Assembly (NCBI RefSeq): GCF_002017875.1
Contig: NZ_MUFV01000001.1
Location: forward strand, 1,141,501-1,205,500
DNA length: 64,000 nucleotides
Direction: 5' to 3'
Origin: Deinococcus sp. LM3
GTDB taxonomy: Bacteria; Deinococcota; Deinococci; Deinococcales; Deinococcaceae
In this document: positions 31,561 to 41,777 of the stretch, in pieces
How the letters are laid out: every line of letters starts with the position of its first letter
Position numbering within the stretch: the stretch's first letter is position 1
Notes under the pieces: generated by a model
Seen by the model: only the letters and a program-made list of their open reading frames with translations
Told to the model about the DNA's origin: nothing
Database searches by the model: none
Translations under genes and position numbers: made by a program

Positions 31561-33660
31561 TCAGGCCGGTGCGCCCGGCACCTCCACGGGCGGATCGAAG
31601 GCGTCCCGTGAACGCTCGACCAGCGTGAGGATGTCGTATGTGGCGACCAGCGCGCCGTCCTGGTTGGTGATCTCGCTGCGCCACTCGACCACGCCGGTCG
31701 GGCGGGTCTCGCCGGGCCGCAGGTCCTTGCGGATCTTGCGTTTGCAGGTCAGGCGCGTGCGGATGGTGTCCCCGATGCCGACCGGCTCGATGAACCGCAG
31801 GTTCTCCAGGCCGTAGTTCGCCAGCACCGGCCCCGGCGCGGGCGACACGAACATGCCCGCCGCCGCCGAGATCAGGAAGTACCCGTGCGCCACCCGCCGC
31901 CCGAAGATGCCCTCCTTAGCGCCGATCTCATCGACGTGCGCGTAGAAGTGATCGCCGGTCAGGCCCGCGAAGTTCACGATGTCCGCCTCGGTCACGGTGC
32001 GGCGGTGCGTGAGGAGACTGTCCCCGACCTGAATCTCGTCGAAGGACTTGCGGAACGGATGCACCACGTCCTCCTGCACCTGCGCGCCGGGCACGAATTC
32101 GCGCGTGATGCTGGTGAGGGTGGTTGGGTCGGCCTGCACCGCCACGCGGTTCATGTGATGCCGCACCGCCGAGAGGCCGCCCAGTTCTGAGCCGCCCCCC
32201 GCGCGGCCCGGCCCGCCGTGATTCAGCTGCGGCAGCGGCGACCCGTGCCCGGTGTTCTCCTTCGCGTTGTCGCGGTTCAGGACCAGCAGACGTCCGTGCG
32301 AACTCGCCATGCCCAGCACCAGTTCCGTCGCCTCGGCCCGGTCGTGCGACACGATGCTGCCCGCCAGCGAGCCCCGGCCCAGCTTGGTGAGGGTCACGGC
32401 GTCCTCCAGCGAGTCGTACGGCAGCAGCGTCACCACCGGCCCGAACGCCTCCAGCTCATGCGGCCCCCGTGCGGTCAGGGGGGTCTCGCACAGCAGCACG
32501 GTCGGATCGAGGAATGCGCCCTTCTCACGGTCGCCGCCCAGCAGGGTCGCCTCACCGCTGATCAGCACGCGCGTCTCGGCCTGCAACTTCGCCAGCGTCT
32601 CACGCACCCGCTCGCGCTGCTCCACACTGACGAGCGCGCCCATCCGCACGTCATCCCGCGCCGGGTCGCCCAGCGTCACCTTCGCCAGTTCGCGGCGCAG
32701 ACCCTCCGTCACCGCCTCAATCAGATGTGAGGGCACCAGCGCGCGGCGGATCGCGGTGCACTTCTGCCCGGCCTTCCCGGTCATCTCGCGCGCCACCTCC
32801 CGCACGAACAGAGCAAACTCGGGGTCCTCGGGCTTCACGGACAGGCCCAGCACCGACGCGTTCAGGCTGTCTGCCTCCGCATTGAACGGCACCGACCGCC
32901 CCACGATCGCCGGATGCACCCGCAGCCGCGCCGCCGTGGCCGCCGACCCCGTGAACGCCACCACGTCCTGCTCCTCCACGTGATCGAGCAGCGACCCCGG
33001 CTCCCCCGTCACCAGTTGCAGCGTCCCCTCCGGAATCAGGCCCGACGCCACGATGTCGCGCACCACCCGCTCCGTCAGGTAGGCCGTCTGCGGCGCAGGC
33101 TTCACCAGACTCGGCATCCCACCAATAAACGCGGGCGCGAACTTCTCCAGCATCCCCCACACCGGGAAGTTGAACGCATTGATCTGCACCGCCACACCCT
33201 CACGCGGCACCAGCAGGTGACGGCCCACGAACGTCCCCTCCCGCCCCAGCCGCTCCAGCCTGCCGTCCGGCCAGAAGCGCTCGTCCGGCAGTTCCCGCCG
33301 CGCCGCACTCGCGTAACTGAACAGCGTGCCGATCCCGCCCTCGATATCCACCCACGAATCCCGCCGGGTCGCGCCCGTCAGGGTGCTCAGCGCGTAATAC
33401 GCCTCCTTGCGCTCCATCAGGAACGCCCCCAGCGCCTTCAAGGCCCGCGCCCGCTCATGGAACGTCATGCGCCGTAGCAATCCGCCCGCCCGCCGGCCAT
33501 ACGCCAGCGCCCCACCGAAATCCACACCCTCCGACGAAATCACGGCCACCGGACGCCCATACACCGCATCCAGGAGCACCTGCCCATCCGCATTCGCATG
33601 CCACGAACCCGACACATAAGACGCCGGACGAAGAAGCTCAGAAGTGATTGATTGAGTCAC
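31561..33660 (-). CDS. paaZ: Bifunctional oxepin-CoA hydrolase / 3-oxo-5,6-dehydrosuberyl-CoA semialdehyde dehydrogenase
   Basis: A 699-residue enzyme of aerobic phenylacetate degradation that opens the oxepin-CoA ring and oxidises the resulting aldehyde. The N-terminal aldehyde dehydrogenase domain (~1-530) has NAFNFPVWGMLEKFAPA, FTGSAATAARLR and the catalytic Cys in TGKAGQKCTAIRRALVP. The C-terminal MaoC-like hydratase domain (~545-690) has the Asp/His pair in FAGLTGDHFYAHVDE and HGYFLISAAAGMF. I start at the GTG at 33658-33660, eight bases after an AAGGAG ribosome site; longer frames have no homology. It lies apart from paaABCD, separated by map and a HEPN-CBS gene. Confidence 0.95.
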   Translation of the reverse strand: MTQSITSELLRPASYVSGSWHANADGQVLLDAVYGRPVAVISSEGVDFGGALAYGRRAGGLLRRMTFHERARALKALGAFLMERKEAYYALSTLTGATRRDSWVDIEGGIGTLFSYASAARRELPDERFWPDGRLERLGREGTFVGRHLLVPREGVAVQINAFNFPVWGMLEKFAPAFIGGMPSLVKPAPQTAYLTERVVRDIVASGLIPEGTLQLVTGEPGSLLDHVEEQDVVAFTGSAATAARLRVHPAIVGRSVPFNAEADSLNASVLGLSVKPEDPEFALFVREVAREMTGKAGQKCTAIRRALVPSHLIEAVTEGLRRELAKVTLGDPARDDVRMGALVSVEQRERVRETLAKLQAETRVLISGEATLLGGDREKGAFLDPTVLLCETPLTARGPHELEAFGPVVTLLPYDSLEDAVTLTKLGRGSLAGSIVSHDRAEATELVLGMASSHGRLLVLNRDNAKENTGHGSPLPQLNHGGPGRAGGGSELGGLSAVRHHMNRVAVQADPTTLTSITREFVPGAQVQEDVVHPFRKSFDEIQVGDSLLTHRRTVTEADIVNFAGLTGDHFYAHVDEIGAKEGIFGRRVAHGYFLISAAAGMFVSPAPGPVLANYGLENLRFIEPVGIGDTIRTRLTCKRKIRKDLRPGETRPTGVVEWRSEITNQDGALVATYDILTLVERSRDAFDPPVEVPGAPA

Positions 33661-33736
33661 AGAAAACGCTCCTTGAATAGAGAAAGAAGATTCGATCTGA
33701 AATTGAGGCGGAAGCCGGGAAAATACGCGCTGCGCG

Positions 33737-33775
33737 CACCCCCTCCCCGCCTCCCCCCTCAAGGGGGAGGAGAAA
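33737..33775. repeat. GC-rich hairpin repeat
   Basis: CCTCCCCCCTCAAGGGGGAGG (two arms of about 8 bases round TCAA) between paaZ and map, related to the hairpins at 281-382 and 37397-37495. It lies between divergent genes, so it is not a simple terminator for either. Confidence 0.6.
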
Positions 33776-33833
33776 AGAGACGGGCCACCGGATCGTCACA
33801 CTCCCGTTCCCGACCGGGCGCTTACACTGCCGC

Positions 33834-34577
33834 ATGACGATCACTACGCAGCATGAACTGGACGGCATGACCCTCGCCGGGAAGGTCGTCGCCCGCACCC
33901 TGGACGCCCTGCGCGCCGCCGTCGAACCGGGCATCACGCCTGCCGAGCTGGACGCCCTGGCCGGGCAGGTGTTCGCGGGGTTCGGCGCGTTCTCCGCCCC
34001 GCGAGCCGAGTACGGCGCGCCCGTGAACGTGTTCATCAGCGTCAACGACGACATCGTGCATGGCCTGCCCACGAACCGCCCGCTTCAGGCGGGGGACGTC
34101 GTGTGCATCGACGTCACGCCGAACGTCGGCGGGTTCGTCGCGGACGCCGCCATCACGGTCGCCGTGCCGCCCGTCTCCCCCATCGCCGCGAACCTCATCA
34201 CCGCCGCCGAGGCGGCCCTGGCACGCGGCCTGAGCGCCGCCCGCGCCGGACAACCCCTGAACGCCATCGGGCGCGCCATTCAGACCGAGGTAGAGCGCCG
34301 GGGCTTCACGCTCCTGCCGGAACTTCAGGGGCACGGCGTGGGCCGCGCCATCCACGAGAAACCCGACGTCCCCAACTACTACCGCCCCGCGCTGAGAAAA
34401 CCGCTGCACGAGGGGCTCGTGATCGCCGTGGAACCCATGATCAGCACCGGCAGAAGCCCCCGCGTCCGCACCCGCCGCGACGGCTGGACCCTCGCCACCA
34501 CCGACGGCGGCATCGCCGCCCACGTCGAACACACCATCATGATCACCAAAGGGAAACCGATGATATTGACAGCGTGA
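33834..34577 (+). CDS. map: Methionine aminopeptidase, type I
   Basis: A 247-residue dimetal enzyme that removes initiator methionine. The five ligands are present: two Asp in CIDVTPNVGGFVADAAITV, His in ELQGHGVGRAIHEKP, Glu in VIAVEPMISTG and Glu in AHVEHTIMI. It lacks an N-terminal zinc domain, as usual for type Ia. It sits between paaZ and a low-GC gene and is the only plus-strand gene in this 8-kb stretch. Confidence 0.95.
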   Translation: MTITTQHELDGMTLAGKVVARTLDALRAAVEPGITPAELDALAGQVFAGFGAFSAPRAEYGAPVNVFISVNDDIVHGLPTNRPLQAGDVVCIDVTPNVGGFVADAAITVAVPPVSPIAANLITAAEAALARGLSAARAGQPLNAIGRAIQTEVERRGFTLLPELQGHGVGRAIHEKPDVPNYYRPALRKPLHEGLVIAVEPMISTGRSPRVRTRRDGWTLATTDGGIAAHVEHTIMITKGKPMILTA

Positions 34578-34705
34578 ACCTACAAGTGCCAAATCCTTAA
34601 AACGAGATAACCACCATTGAGTGGACATATATGGCATCAGCGGGCGTCTGCCGCTGTGGGGCAAAGGGGTTGGCGTGGGGCGGATAGAATCATCGATGTT
34701 TCAGA
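34578..34705. other. AT-rich gap before the HEPN-CBS gene end
   Basis: About 130 bases of lower GC between the convergent ends of map and the HEPN-CBS gene. The stretch GCGGGCGTCTGCCGC (34640-34654) can fold into a short stem. Nothing else is recognised. The AT bias continues into the neighbouring gene and marks the right edge of map as an island boundary. Confidence 0.4.
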
Positions 34706-35455
34706 TCACAACAAGTCGAATGGGGATAGAATTCCCACAACAACTCGCTCAGCATGAGTGCCATTAAAAACCAGTGCCGGCGCTTGCAGTAACGGATTAA
34801 GCGCCGCAGATTTTTTAGCGTTACTTAAAAGCTCTATGGGCTTTAGTAAGTCTTTTTTATCGAGTATATCGTCAATTTTAGTGTTATATTTCAGCTTATC
34901 AGTAGATTTTTTATCGTGCCAGAGTTGGGCAATGAGGAAATCCGGTATTAAGTAGTATTTATCTTCAAGTGAGATAGGGACATATGAGAAAGAATTCTCT
35001 AGCATTATCTCCCTTACTTTTGCTAGACTATAAAATTTTTCTGCGAAAATCACATTCTGCGACATGATGTGCTTTACTTTAGTCGTCATGCTTTGTAAAC
35101 CCGCCTCCACGATAATTGAAAGCCTGATTGACTTAGATGCCAGATTTCTTGCAAATATTCCCCGATGAGCGGCCTCATTTCTCGCGGAAACCACCAAGTC
35201 AAATATTTCAGAATACTCATTTTTCAGCTTGGTTGGAACAATATCCTGCAAGATCGTCTTATATTTGCGCAAACTCCTGAGGTTCTCACCTCTCAAGCGC
35301 ATTCCCAATTCTTCTAAGGCAAAACAAACGGAACGAAAGTTTTCCGCATCAGCGAGAGCAGCATAGCGGGCATCTCTTAATACGCGCAGAAAGTAGCTCG
35401 CCTCTTCCTCTTCAAGCGCTATTGCCTCCGCAACTAACGATTTCATTGCTCTCAT
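34706..35455 (-). CDS. HEPN-like domain fused to two CBS domains (low GC, probable horizontal acquisition)
   Basis: A 249-residue protein. Residues ~1-110 are all-helical and contain DLVVSARNEAAHRGIF, an R-X4-H motif placed like the ribonuclease motif of HEPN domains. Residues ~120-249 read as a CBS pair (KVKHIMSQNVIFAEKFYSLAKVREIMLENSFSYVPI, and IDDILDKKDLLKPIELLSN...VVGILSPFDLL; quoted in parts), a module that binds adenine nucleotides. Its codons are much richer in A and T than those of the neighbours. The ATG overlaps the TGA of paaD (ATGA), so it sits as the last gene of the paaABCD transcript. A nucleotide-gated RNase or defence effector is possible; that is inference. Confidence 0.65.
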   Translation of the reverse strand: MRAMKSLVAEAIALEEEEASYFLRVLRDARYAALADAENFRSVCFALEELGMRLRGENLRSLRKYKTILQDIVPTKLKNEYSEIFDLVVSARNEAAHRGIFARNLASKSIRLSIIVEAGLQSMTTKVKHIMSQNVIFAEKFYSLAKVREIMLENSFSYVPISLEDKYYLIPDFLIAQLWHDKKSTDKLKYNTKIDDILDKKDLLKPIELLSNAKKSAALNPLLQAPALVFNGTHAERVVVGILSPFDLL

Positions 35456-35996
35456 ACGCTCTTGAACCCTTCAAACGGTTCCTTACAGGTGTCGCAGACG
35501 TACATGCGTTTGCATAACGTCGGGCCGAAGCTGGCGGTCATGCGGACGTTCAGGCTGCCGCAGCGGGGGCAGCGGGTGGGTTCCGCGTCCAGCTGAATGA
35601 GCTGCCCTTCCCCGGTGGGGGCGGGGGGCGCGATGCCGTACTGCCGCAGCCGCTCCCGGGCGTCGTCGTTGATCCAGTCGGTCGTCCAGGGGGGGGTGAG
35701 GGTGCTTCTGACCTCGACCTCCGCCACACCCAGGTCGCGCACCGCCTGCTCGATGCTCTCCCGGATGACGTGCAGGGCGGGGCAGCCGCTGAAGGTGGGC
35801 GTGAACGTCACCGTCACGCGCCCATCGTCGCCCACGGTCACGTCCCGCACCATGCCCATGTCCGTGATGCTCACGACGGGAATCTCCGGGTCCGGGACGC
35901 TGGCCAGCGCGTCCCAGACGGCAGATGGCTGAATGCTGATGGCCGATGGCGCAGGGCGTTCTGCCTTCTGCCTTCCGCCTTCTGCCATCCGCCCGT

Positions 35997-36000
<4 letters not shown>
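35452..36000 (-). CDS. paaD: Phenylacetyl-CoA epoxidase accessory protein PaaD
   Basis: A 182-residue MIP18-family protein needed for the iron centre of the PaaABC(D)E epoxidase. It has VWDALASVPDPEIPVVSITDMGMVRDVTV and TFSGCPALHVI, plus a C-terminal Cys cluster (CPRCGSLNVRMTASFGPTLCKRMYVCDTCKEPF, read in parts). The GTG at 35998-36000 overlaps the paaC stop; an ATG at 35988 is the other candidate. Residues ~5-27 (AEGGRQKAERPAPSAISIQP) are encoded by a simple repeat (35921-35988) that occurs in intergenic form elsewhere, so the N-terminus is unusual. Confidence 0.93.
35921..35988 (-). repeat. Simple repeat translated as the PaaD N-terminus
   Basis: On the minus strand GGCAGAAGGCGGAAGGCAGAAGGC-type units followed by GCCATCGGCCATCAGC-type units. 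Similar GATGG-rich units are at 26531-26578 and 40152-40172, outside genes. Here the run stays in frame at the start of paaD. Confidence 0.65.
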
Positions 36001-36775
<775 letters not shown>

Positions 36776-36779
<4 letters not shown>

Positions 36780-37366
36780 GCGCCTTCCTCGCTGGCGGCG
36801 CGGCCCGGCATCAGCCCGGCGCGTTTCAGTTCGCCGACATGCCGGCCGATCACGCCGTAATACTGCTGCTGCTTGTACGTCTTGTCTTTCGCGGGCGCGA
36901 ACCAGCTCTCGACCGTGCCCGCGTCCTCGTCGGTGCGGACGACCGCCGACTCCGGGAACACCATCCAGGCCAGCACGTCGGGGTGCATGACCTGCGCCTG
37001 CCGCAGAGCGTCGCCGCTCCCGGTGGCCTGCACGGTGCCGCTGAGGTCCACGAAGGTCATGGAGCGCTTGTTCGTGCGTTTCAGGCCCACGTGGTACGTG
37101 CCGGGCTCGCCGGGCGAGTCGAGCAGCGCAGGGTGGGTGGTCAGTTCCTCGGGCGTGGCGGTCAGAATGTCGCCTTCCAGCACGCACCAGAGGCTCACGG
37201 CGGCCGGGCGGCGCACGAACACGTTCCGCGCCGTCACCAGCGCATGCGGCGCGTCACCAGCGTGCACGCTCCCCACCGCCTGATGCGGGCGGTTCGGGGC
37301 GTCCTGCTTGAACACCTCCCAGCGCGGCCACTGCGTATCGGAGGACGGGGATTGAGATTGAGTCAT
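36776..37366 (-). CDS. paaB: Phenylacetyl-CoA epoxidase subunit PaaB, long form
   Basis: A 196-residue PaaB, about twice the ~95-residue enterobacterial protein. The conserved core lies at the start (WPRWEVFKQDAPNRPHQAVGSVHAGDAPHALVTARNVFVRRPAAVSLW, read in parts). The C-terminal half repeats a similar pattern (QAQVMHPDVLAWMVFPESAVVRTDED...YGVIGRHVG), so it looks like a tandem PaaB-like duplication. It bridges PaaA and PaaC in the complex. Coupled to paaC by ATGA; separated from paaA by 129 bp holding two hairpin repeats. Confidence 0.9.
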
Positions 37367-37396
37367 GGGTGGGGTTCCTTTCTGGGCTGGGGGGCG

Positions 37397-37495
37397 ACCC
37401 CTCAGTCCGCTGCGCGGCCAGCTCCCCTTAGAGGGGAGCCAACCATCACACTGGCTCGCCTTGAGGGGAGCTGTCAGCGAAGCTGACTGAGGGGT
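37397..37495. repeat. Facing pair of hairpin repeats between paaA and paaB
   Basis: Two copies of a ~43-bp unit in opposite orientation: ACCCCTCAGTCCGCTGCG...GGGGAGCC (37397-37440) and, inverted, GGCTCGCCTTGAGGGG...GAGGGGT (37453-37495). Each has two stems (GTCAGC-TTCG-GCTGAC type and CTCCCC..GGGGAG). The second copy directly abuts the paaA stop codon. A third copy is at 59296-59338. Confidence 0.75.
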
Positions 37496-38458
<963 letters not shown>

Positions 38459-38494
38459 GGGGGCAACCTCCGGATTGGAACGTGACCCCAGTGT

Positions 38495-38512
38495 ACCTAA
38501 CGAGCGTTAGGT
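38495..38512. promoter_or_regulatory. PaaR-type (TetR family) operator before paaA
   Basis: ACCTAACGAGCGTTAGGT is a perfect palindrome of 8-base arms round AG. It fits CNAACGNNCGTTNG, the consensus described for the phenylacetyl-CoA-responsive repressor PaaR of Thermus thermophilus. Its place just before paaA supports repression of the paa operon released by phenylacetyl-CoA. The regulator gene itself is not seen here. Confidence 0.8.
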
Positions 38513-38618
38513 TGGATGTGGGGTGGGTTGCATCCGCGCGGCCCGTTCACCCGGACGCCCGCATGGGGCATGCTGTGAGGCGAGCGCACATCCACACCCT
38601 TTCCCCCGGAGGTTCCCC

Positions 38619-40139
38619 ATGACCCGACCCCGCACGCCCCTCCTGCTGGCCTCCGCCCTGGGCCTGCTGCTGGCCGCGCCCGCCGCCGCGCAGACCACGC
38701 CCGCGCCCGTGAAGGTCTCCTCACAGACCTGCGGGGCGTACACCCTGACCCTGCGCGAGAACGGCTTCGAGGAACCGGCCGACCGCGTGACCCTCTCGCG
38801 CGGCGGCGTCACGCACGCCACGGTCGAGGACACCATGGTCAGCGTGGACGGCTGCCGCGACCTGACCGGCGACGGCGTCCCGGAAGTGCTGCTGGCCGGG
38901 TTCTCCGGCGGCGCGCACTGCTGTTTCACGCACACGCTGTACTCGCTGACCAGCCCGCCCCGGCGGCTGCTCACGGCGTTCAGCGCGCACAGCAGCACCC
39001 TGGAAGCCCGGCAACTGGACGGACGCGGCCCGCTGGAACTGGTCGGCGCAGACTGGCGGTTCGCGTACGGGTACGGCATGAGCTTCGCGGAGAGCGCCCC
39101 GCTGCCGGTCGTGTACTCGTTCCTGAACGGCCAGTACGTAGAGAACACCCGCGCGTTCCCCGGCTTCATGCAGACCTACGCGCGCGGCATGAACGCCGAC
39201 CCGTTCAGCGGCGGCGTGCTGGTCGAGTACGCCACCCGCGCCGTCACGCAGGGCGCCGCCAGCGCCGACACCTGGGCGGCGACGCAACCCGCGCCCTTCC
39301 GGGCGTGGCTGGCGAACTACGGGCCGGACGTCCGGCAGGACCTCTCGGATTTCGGAATGTGGGACTGGCCCACCCGCGCCGGCAGCCACCCCGACAGCCT
39401 GCGCAGCGGCGTGGGCGGGGCGTTCACGGCCCCCGGCACGCGCTCGTACCTGGCCGTCACGCAGCCACCCGGCGCCACCGGGGCCGCCACGCTGCGCCTG
39501 TTCCAGCCGCGCGGCGCGGACATCACCGCCGGGCCCGCCCTTCTGACTGTCCCCGTGACCCGTGATGCGTACGGCCAGCCGACCCTGACCGTCTGGCCGG
39601 CCGTCACGGTCCGCCGCGCGGGCGGCCGCGACGACACCCTGCTGCGCGACGCCCGCAGCGGCAGCGTCCGCTACGCCGCGTACCGCGTGGGCAGCGCGGC
39701 CCTGACCGAACTGCGGGACGACCCGCTGGGCGTCACGACCGCGCTGCTGAGCGACCTGAGCAGCGTCGCCGGGCACGTCGCCTCGCAGTACCGCAGCGTG
39801 CCCCGCACCGCCGCGCAGACCGCCGAGGTGCAGCGCCGCATCGACGCGGCCGTCACCCGCGCCCGCCCGTGGCTGGACACCCGGCGCGGCCCGGCCGACT
39901 TCCCGCTGGGCCGCCTGGGGAACTTCACGTTCAGCAGTGTCACCCTCACCCAGGACAGCCCCACGCAGGCGCAGGCGGTCATCACGACCACCCTCGGCTT
40001 CACCGATGACCGCACCGACAGCGAGTACGTGAGCGGCGAACGCCACACCCTGACCGTCAACCTGGGCCGCACCGCGCAGGGCTGGCAGGTCACGGACTGG
40101 ACCTTCACGCCCCGCAGCGGCGAACTGTACGAGGAGTGA
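38619..40139 (+). CDS. Secreted protein of unknown function
   Basis: A 506-residue exported protein with a clear signal peptide (MTRPRTPLLLASALGLLLAAPAAAQTTPA, read in parts, cleaved after AAA). Early in the mature part it has an FG-GAP/VCBS-like stretch, DGCRDLTGDGVPEVLLAGFSGGAHCCFTHTL, a calcium-binding type loop. The C-terminal ~100 residues (FTFSSVTLTQDSPTQAQAVITTTLGF...TLTVNLGRTAQGWQVTDWTF) look like a beta-barrel/NTF2-like domain. A CCGGAGG ribosome site precedes the ATG. I do not recognise a named family. Confidence 0.72.
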   Translation: MTRPRTPLLLASALGLLLAAPAAAQTTPAPVKVSSQTCGAYTLTLRENGFEEPADRVTLSRGGVTHATVEDTMVSVDGCRDLTGDGVPEVLLAGFSGGAHCCFTHTLYSLTSPPRRLLTAFSAHSSTLEARQLDGRGPLELVGADWRFAYGYGMSFAESAPLPVVYSFLNGQYVENTRAFPGFMQTYARGMNADPFSGGVLVEYATRAVTQGAASADTWAATQPAPFRAWLANYGPDVRQDLSDFGMWDWPTRAGSHPDSLRSGVGGAFTAPGTRSYLAVTQPPGATGAATLRLFQPRGADITAGPALLTVPVTRDAYGQPTLTVWPAVTVRRAGGRDDTLLRDARSGSVRYAAYRVGSAALTELRDDPLGVTTALLSDLSSVAGHVASQYRSVPRTAAQTAEVQRRIDAAVTRARPWLDTRRGPADFPLGRLGNFTFSSVTLTQDSPTQAQAVITTTLGFTDDRTDSEYVSGERHTLTVNLGRTAQGWQVTDWTFTPRSGELYEE

Positions 40140-40247
40140 ACGGCGGCCCGCTGATGGTCGGTGGCTGATGGCGTGTCACGCGGCGCGGCACAGGCCGGGT
40201 CAGACGACGGCGCGGCGCGCGGCCGGCCGGGCCGTTTACGCTGGGTC

Positions 40248-40631
40248 ATGCGTCAGAACATCAGCAGTGGCAGCCCCTGGGAAGCGCAGATCGGGTACTC
40301 GCGCGCCGTGAAGGTCGGGAACACCGTGCAGGTCAGCGGCACGACCGCCACCGTGAACGGCGAGGTCGTCGGCGAGGGCGACCCGGCCGAGCAGACCCGC
40401 GCGGCGCTGGGCATCATCCGCACCGCCCTGGAAACGGCCGGCGCGCAGCTGTCCGACGTGGTCCGCACCCGCATCTACGTGACCGACATCAGCCGCTGGG
40501 AGGAGGTGGCCCGCGCGCACGGCGAGGTGTTCCGCGACATCCGCCCCGCCACGACCCTGGTGCAGGTCGCCGCGCTGATCGACCCGCTGCACCTCGTGGA
40601 AATCGAGGCCGAAGCCGTCATCGGCGGGTGA
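40248..40631 (+). CDS. RidA-family protein (reactive enamine/imine deaminase-like)
   Basis: A 127-residue YjgF/RidA protein. The fold signature is seen in SGSPWEAQIGYSRAVKVGNTVQVSGTTA and DVVRTRIYVTDISRWEEVARAHGEVF, with the substrate-binding Arg in VVRTRIYV; the typical C-terminal E-x-E-A of RidA appears as VEIEAEAVIGG. It probably belongs to a RidA subfamily that handles imines or small amino-acid-derived metabolites. The ATG at 40248 gives the normal length. The aldo/keto reductase gene follows 28 bp downstream. Confidence 0.85.
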   Translation: MRQNISSGSPWEAQIGYSRAVKVGNTVQVSGTTATVNGEVVGEGDPAEQTRAALGIIRTALETAGAQLSDVVRTRIYVTDISRWEEVARAHGEVFRDIRPATTLVQVAALIDPLHLVEIEAEAVIGG

Positions 40632-40659
40632 TCCCTGCCCATCCGGCAGACTGGGGAGC

Positions 40660-41643
40660 ATGACCTCTTCCCTGTCCGGTCCTGTCCGTCCGTTCGATCC
40701 GGCGTCACCACGCCTGGGGGTGGGGCTGGCCGCGCTGGGCCGCCCCGGTTACATCAACCTGGGGCACGCGCGCGACCTCCCGGACCGGTCGGTGGCGGGC
40801 ATGCGGGCGCAGGCGTGGGCGGTGCTGGACGTGGCGTACGCGGCGGGCGTGCGGTATTTCGACGCGGCGCGCAGTTACGGGCTGGCCGAGGAGTTCCTGG
40901 GCGCGTGGGTGCAGGCGCGCGGGCACCGGGACGCCGTGCTGGGCAGCAAGTGGGGGTACACGTACGTGGCGGACTGGCAGCCCGACGCATCCGTGCATGA
41001 GGTCAAGACGCACGACCGGGCCACGCTGGACCGGCAGTGGCCGCAGACGCTCGCGGCGCTGGGCGGCCCCCCGGCGCTGTACCTGATTCACTCGGCGACG
41101 CTGGAGTCGGGCGTGCTGGACAACCCGGCGGTGCTGGCGCGACTGGCGGAACTGGCGGCGGGGGGCGTGCGGGTGGGCCTGAGCACCAGCGGTCCGGCGC
41201 AGGCGGACACGATCCGGCGGGCGCTGGACGTGCGGGTGGACGGCGTGAATCCCCTGAGTGCCGTGCAGGCCACCTGGAACCTGCTGGACCGCTCGGCGGG
41301 CGCGGCGCTGGCCGACGCGCACGCCGAGGGCTGGGCGGTGGTGGTGAAGGAGGGCATGGCGAACGGCCGCCTGAGTGCGCGCGGCCTGAGCGGACGCGGG
41401 GACGTGCCCGCCCCGCTGGCGGCCCTGGCAGCGGAACTGGAGGTCACGCCGGACGCGGCGGCCCTGGCGGCCGTGCTGGCGCAACCGTGGGCGGACATGG
41501 TCCTGAGCGGCGCGGGCAACACCGATCAGCTGGCGCAGAATCTGGCGGCGCTGCGCGTGCAGGTCCCGGCGGACGCCCTGCCGGAACTGACCGTGGACGC
41601 CCGCACGTACTGGCAGGAGCGGGCCGCACTGCCCTGGAACTGA
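40660..41643 (+). CDS. Aldo/keto reductase family protein
   Basis: A 327-residue member with RLGVGLAALGRPGYINLG, AAGVRYFDAARSYGLAEEFLGAW (Asp and Tyr), GSKWGYTYVADW (Lys) and LYLIHSATLESG (His in the catalytic tetrad). The C-terminal part is shorter than in classical members, as in L-galactose-dehydrogenase-like proteins. Co-orientated with the RidA gene. Its TGA (41641-41643) shares the last base with the start of repeat copy 3. Confidence 0.83.
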   Translation: MTSSLSGPVRPFDPASPRLGVGLAALGRPGYINLGHARDLPDRSVAGMRAQAWAVLDVAYAAGVRYFDAARSYGLAEEFLGAWVQARGHRDAVLGSKWGYTYVADWQPDASVHEVKTHDRATLDRQWPQTLAALGGPPALYLIHSATLESGVLDNPAVLARLAELAAGGVRVGLSTSGPAQADTIRRALDVRVDGVNPLSAVQATWNLLDRSAGAALADAHAEGWAVVVKEGMANGRLSARGLSGRGDVPAPLAALAAELEVTPDAAALAAVLAQPWADMVLSGAGNTDQLAQNLAALRVQVPADALPELTVDARTYWQERAALPWN

Positions 41644-41777
41644 TACGGACTCCGATTGAATGGGCTGCAAAGCCCGTTCAATCCGAGCGAAGCGAGTTGG
41701 AGCAAAACGGGTTCCGGACGTGGAGCCGGCAATCCGGTGCCCTTCCGGGTTGTCAGCGAAACAAACGGAATCCGGAT
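41643..41777 (+). repeat. Dispersed ~135-bp element with inverted ends, copy 3
   Basis: Starts ATACGGACTCCG, contains GATTGAATGGGCT...AGCCCGTTCAATC (near-perfect 13-base arms) and ends CGGAATCCGGAT. It exactly fills the gap between the TGA of the aldo/keto reductase (plus) and the TGA of degV (minus, 41777-41779), touching both stop codons. Confidence 0.9.
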
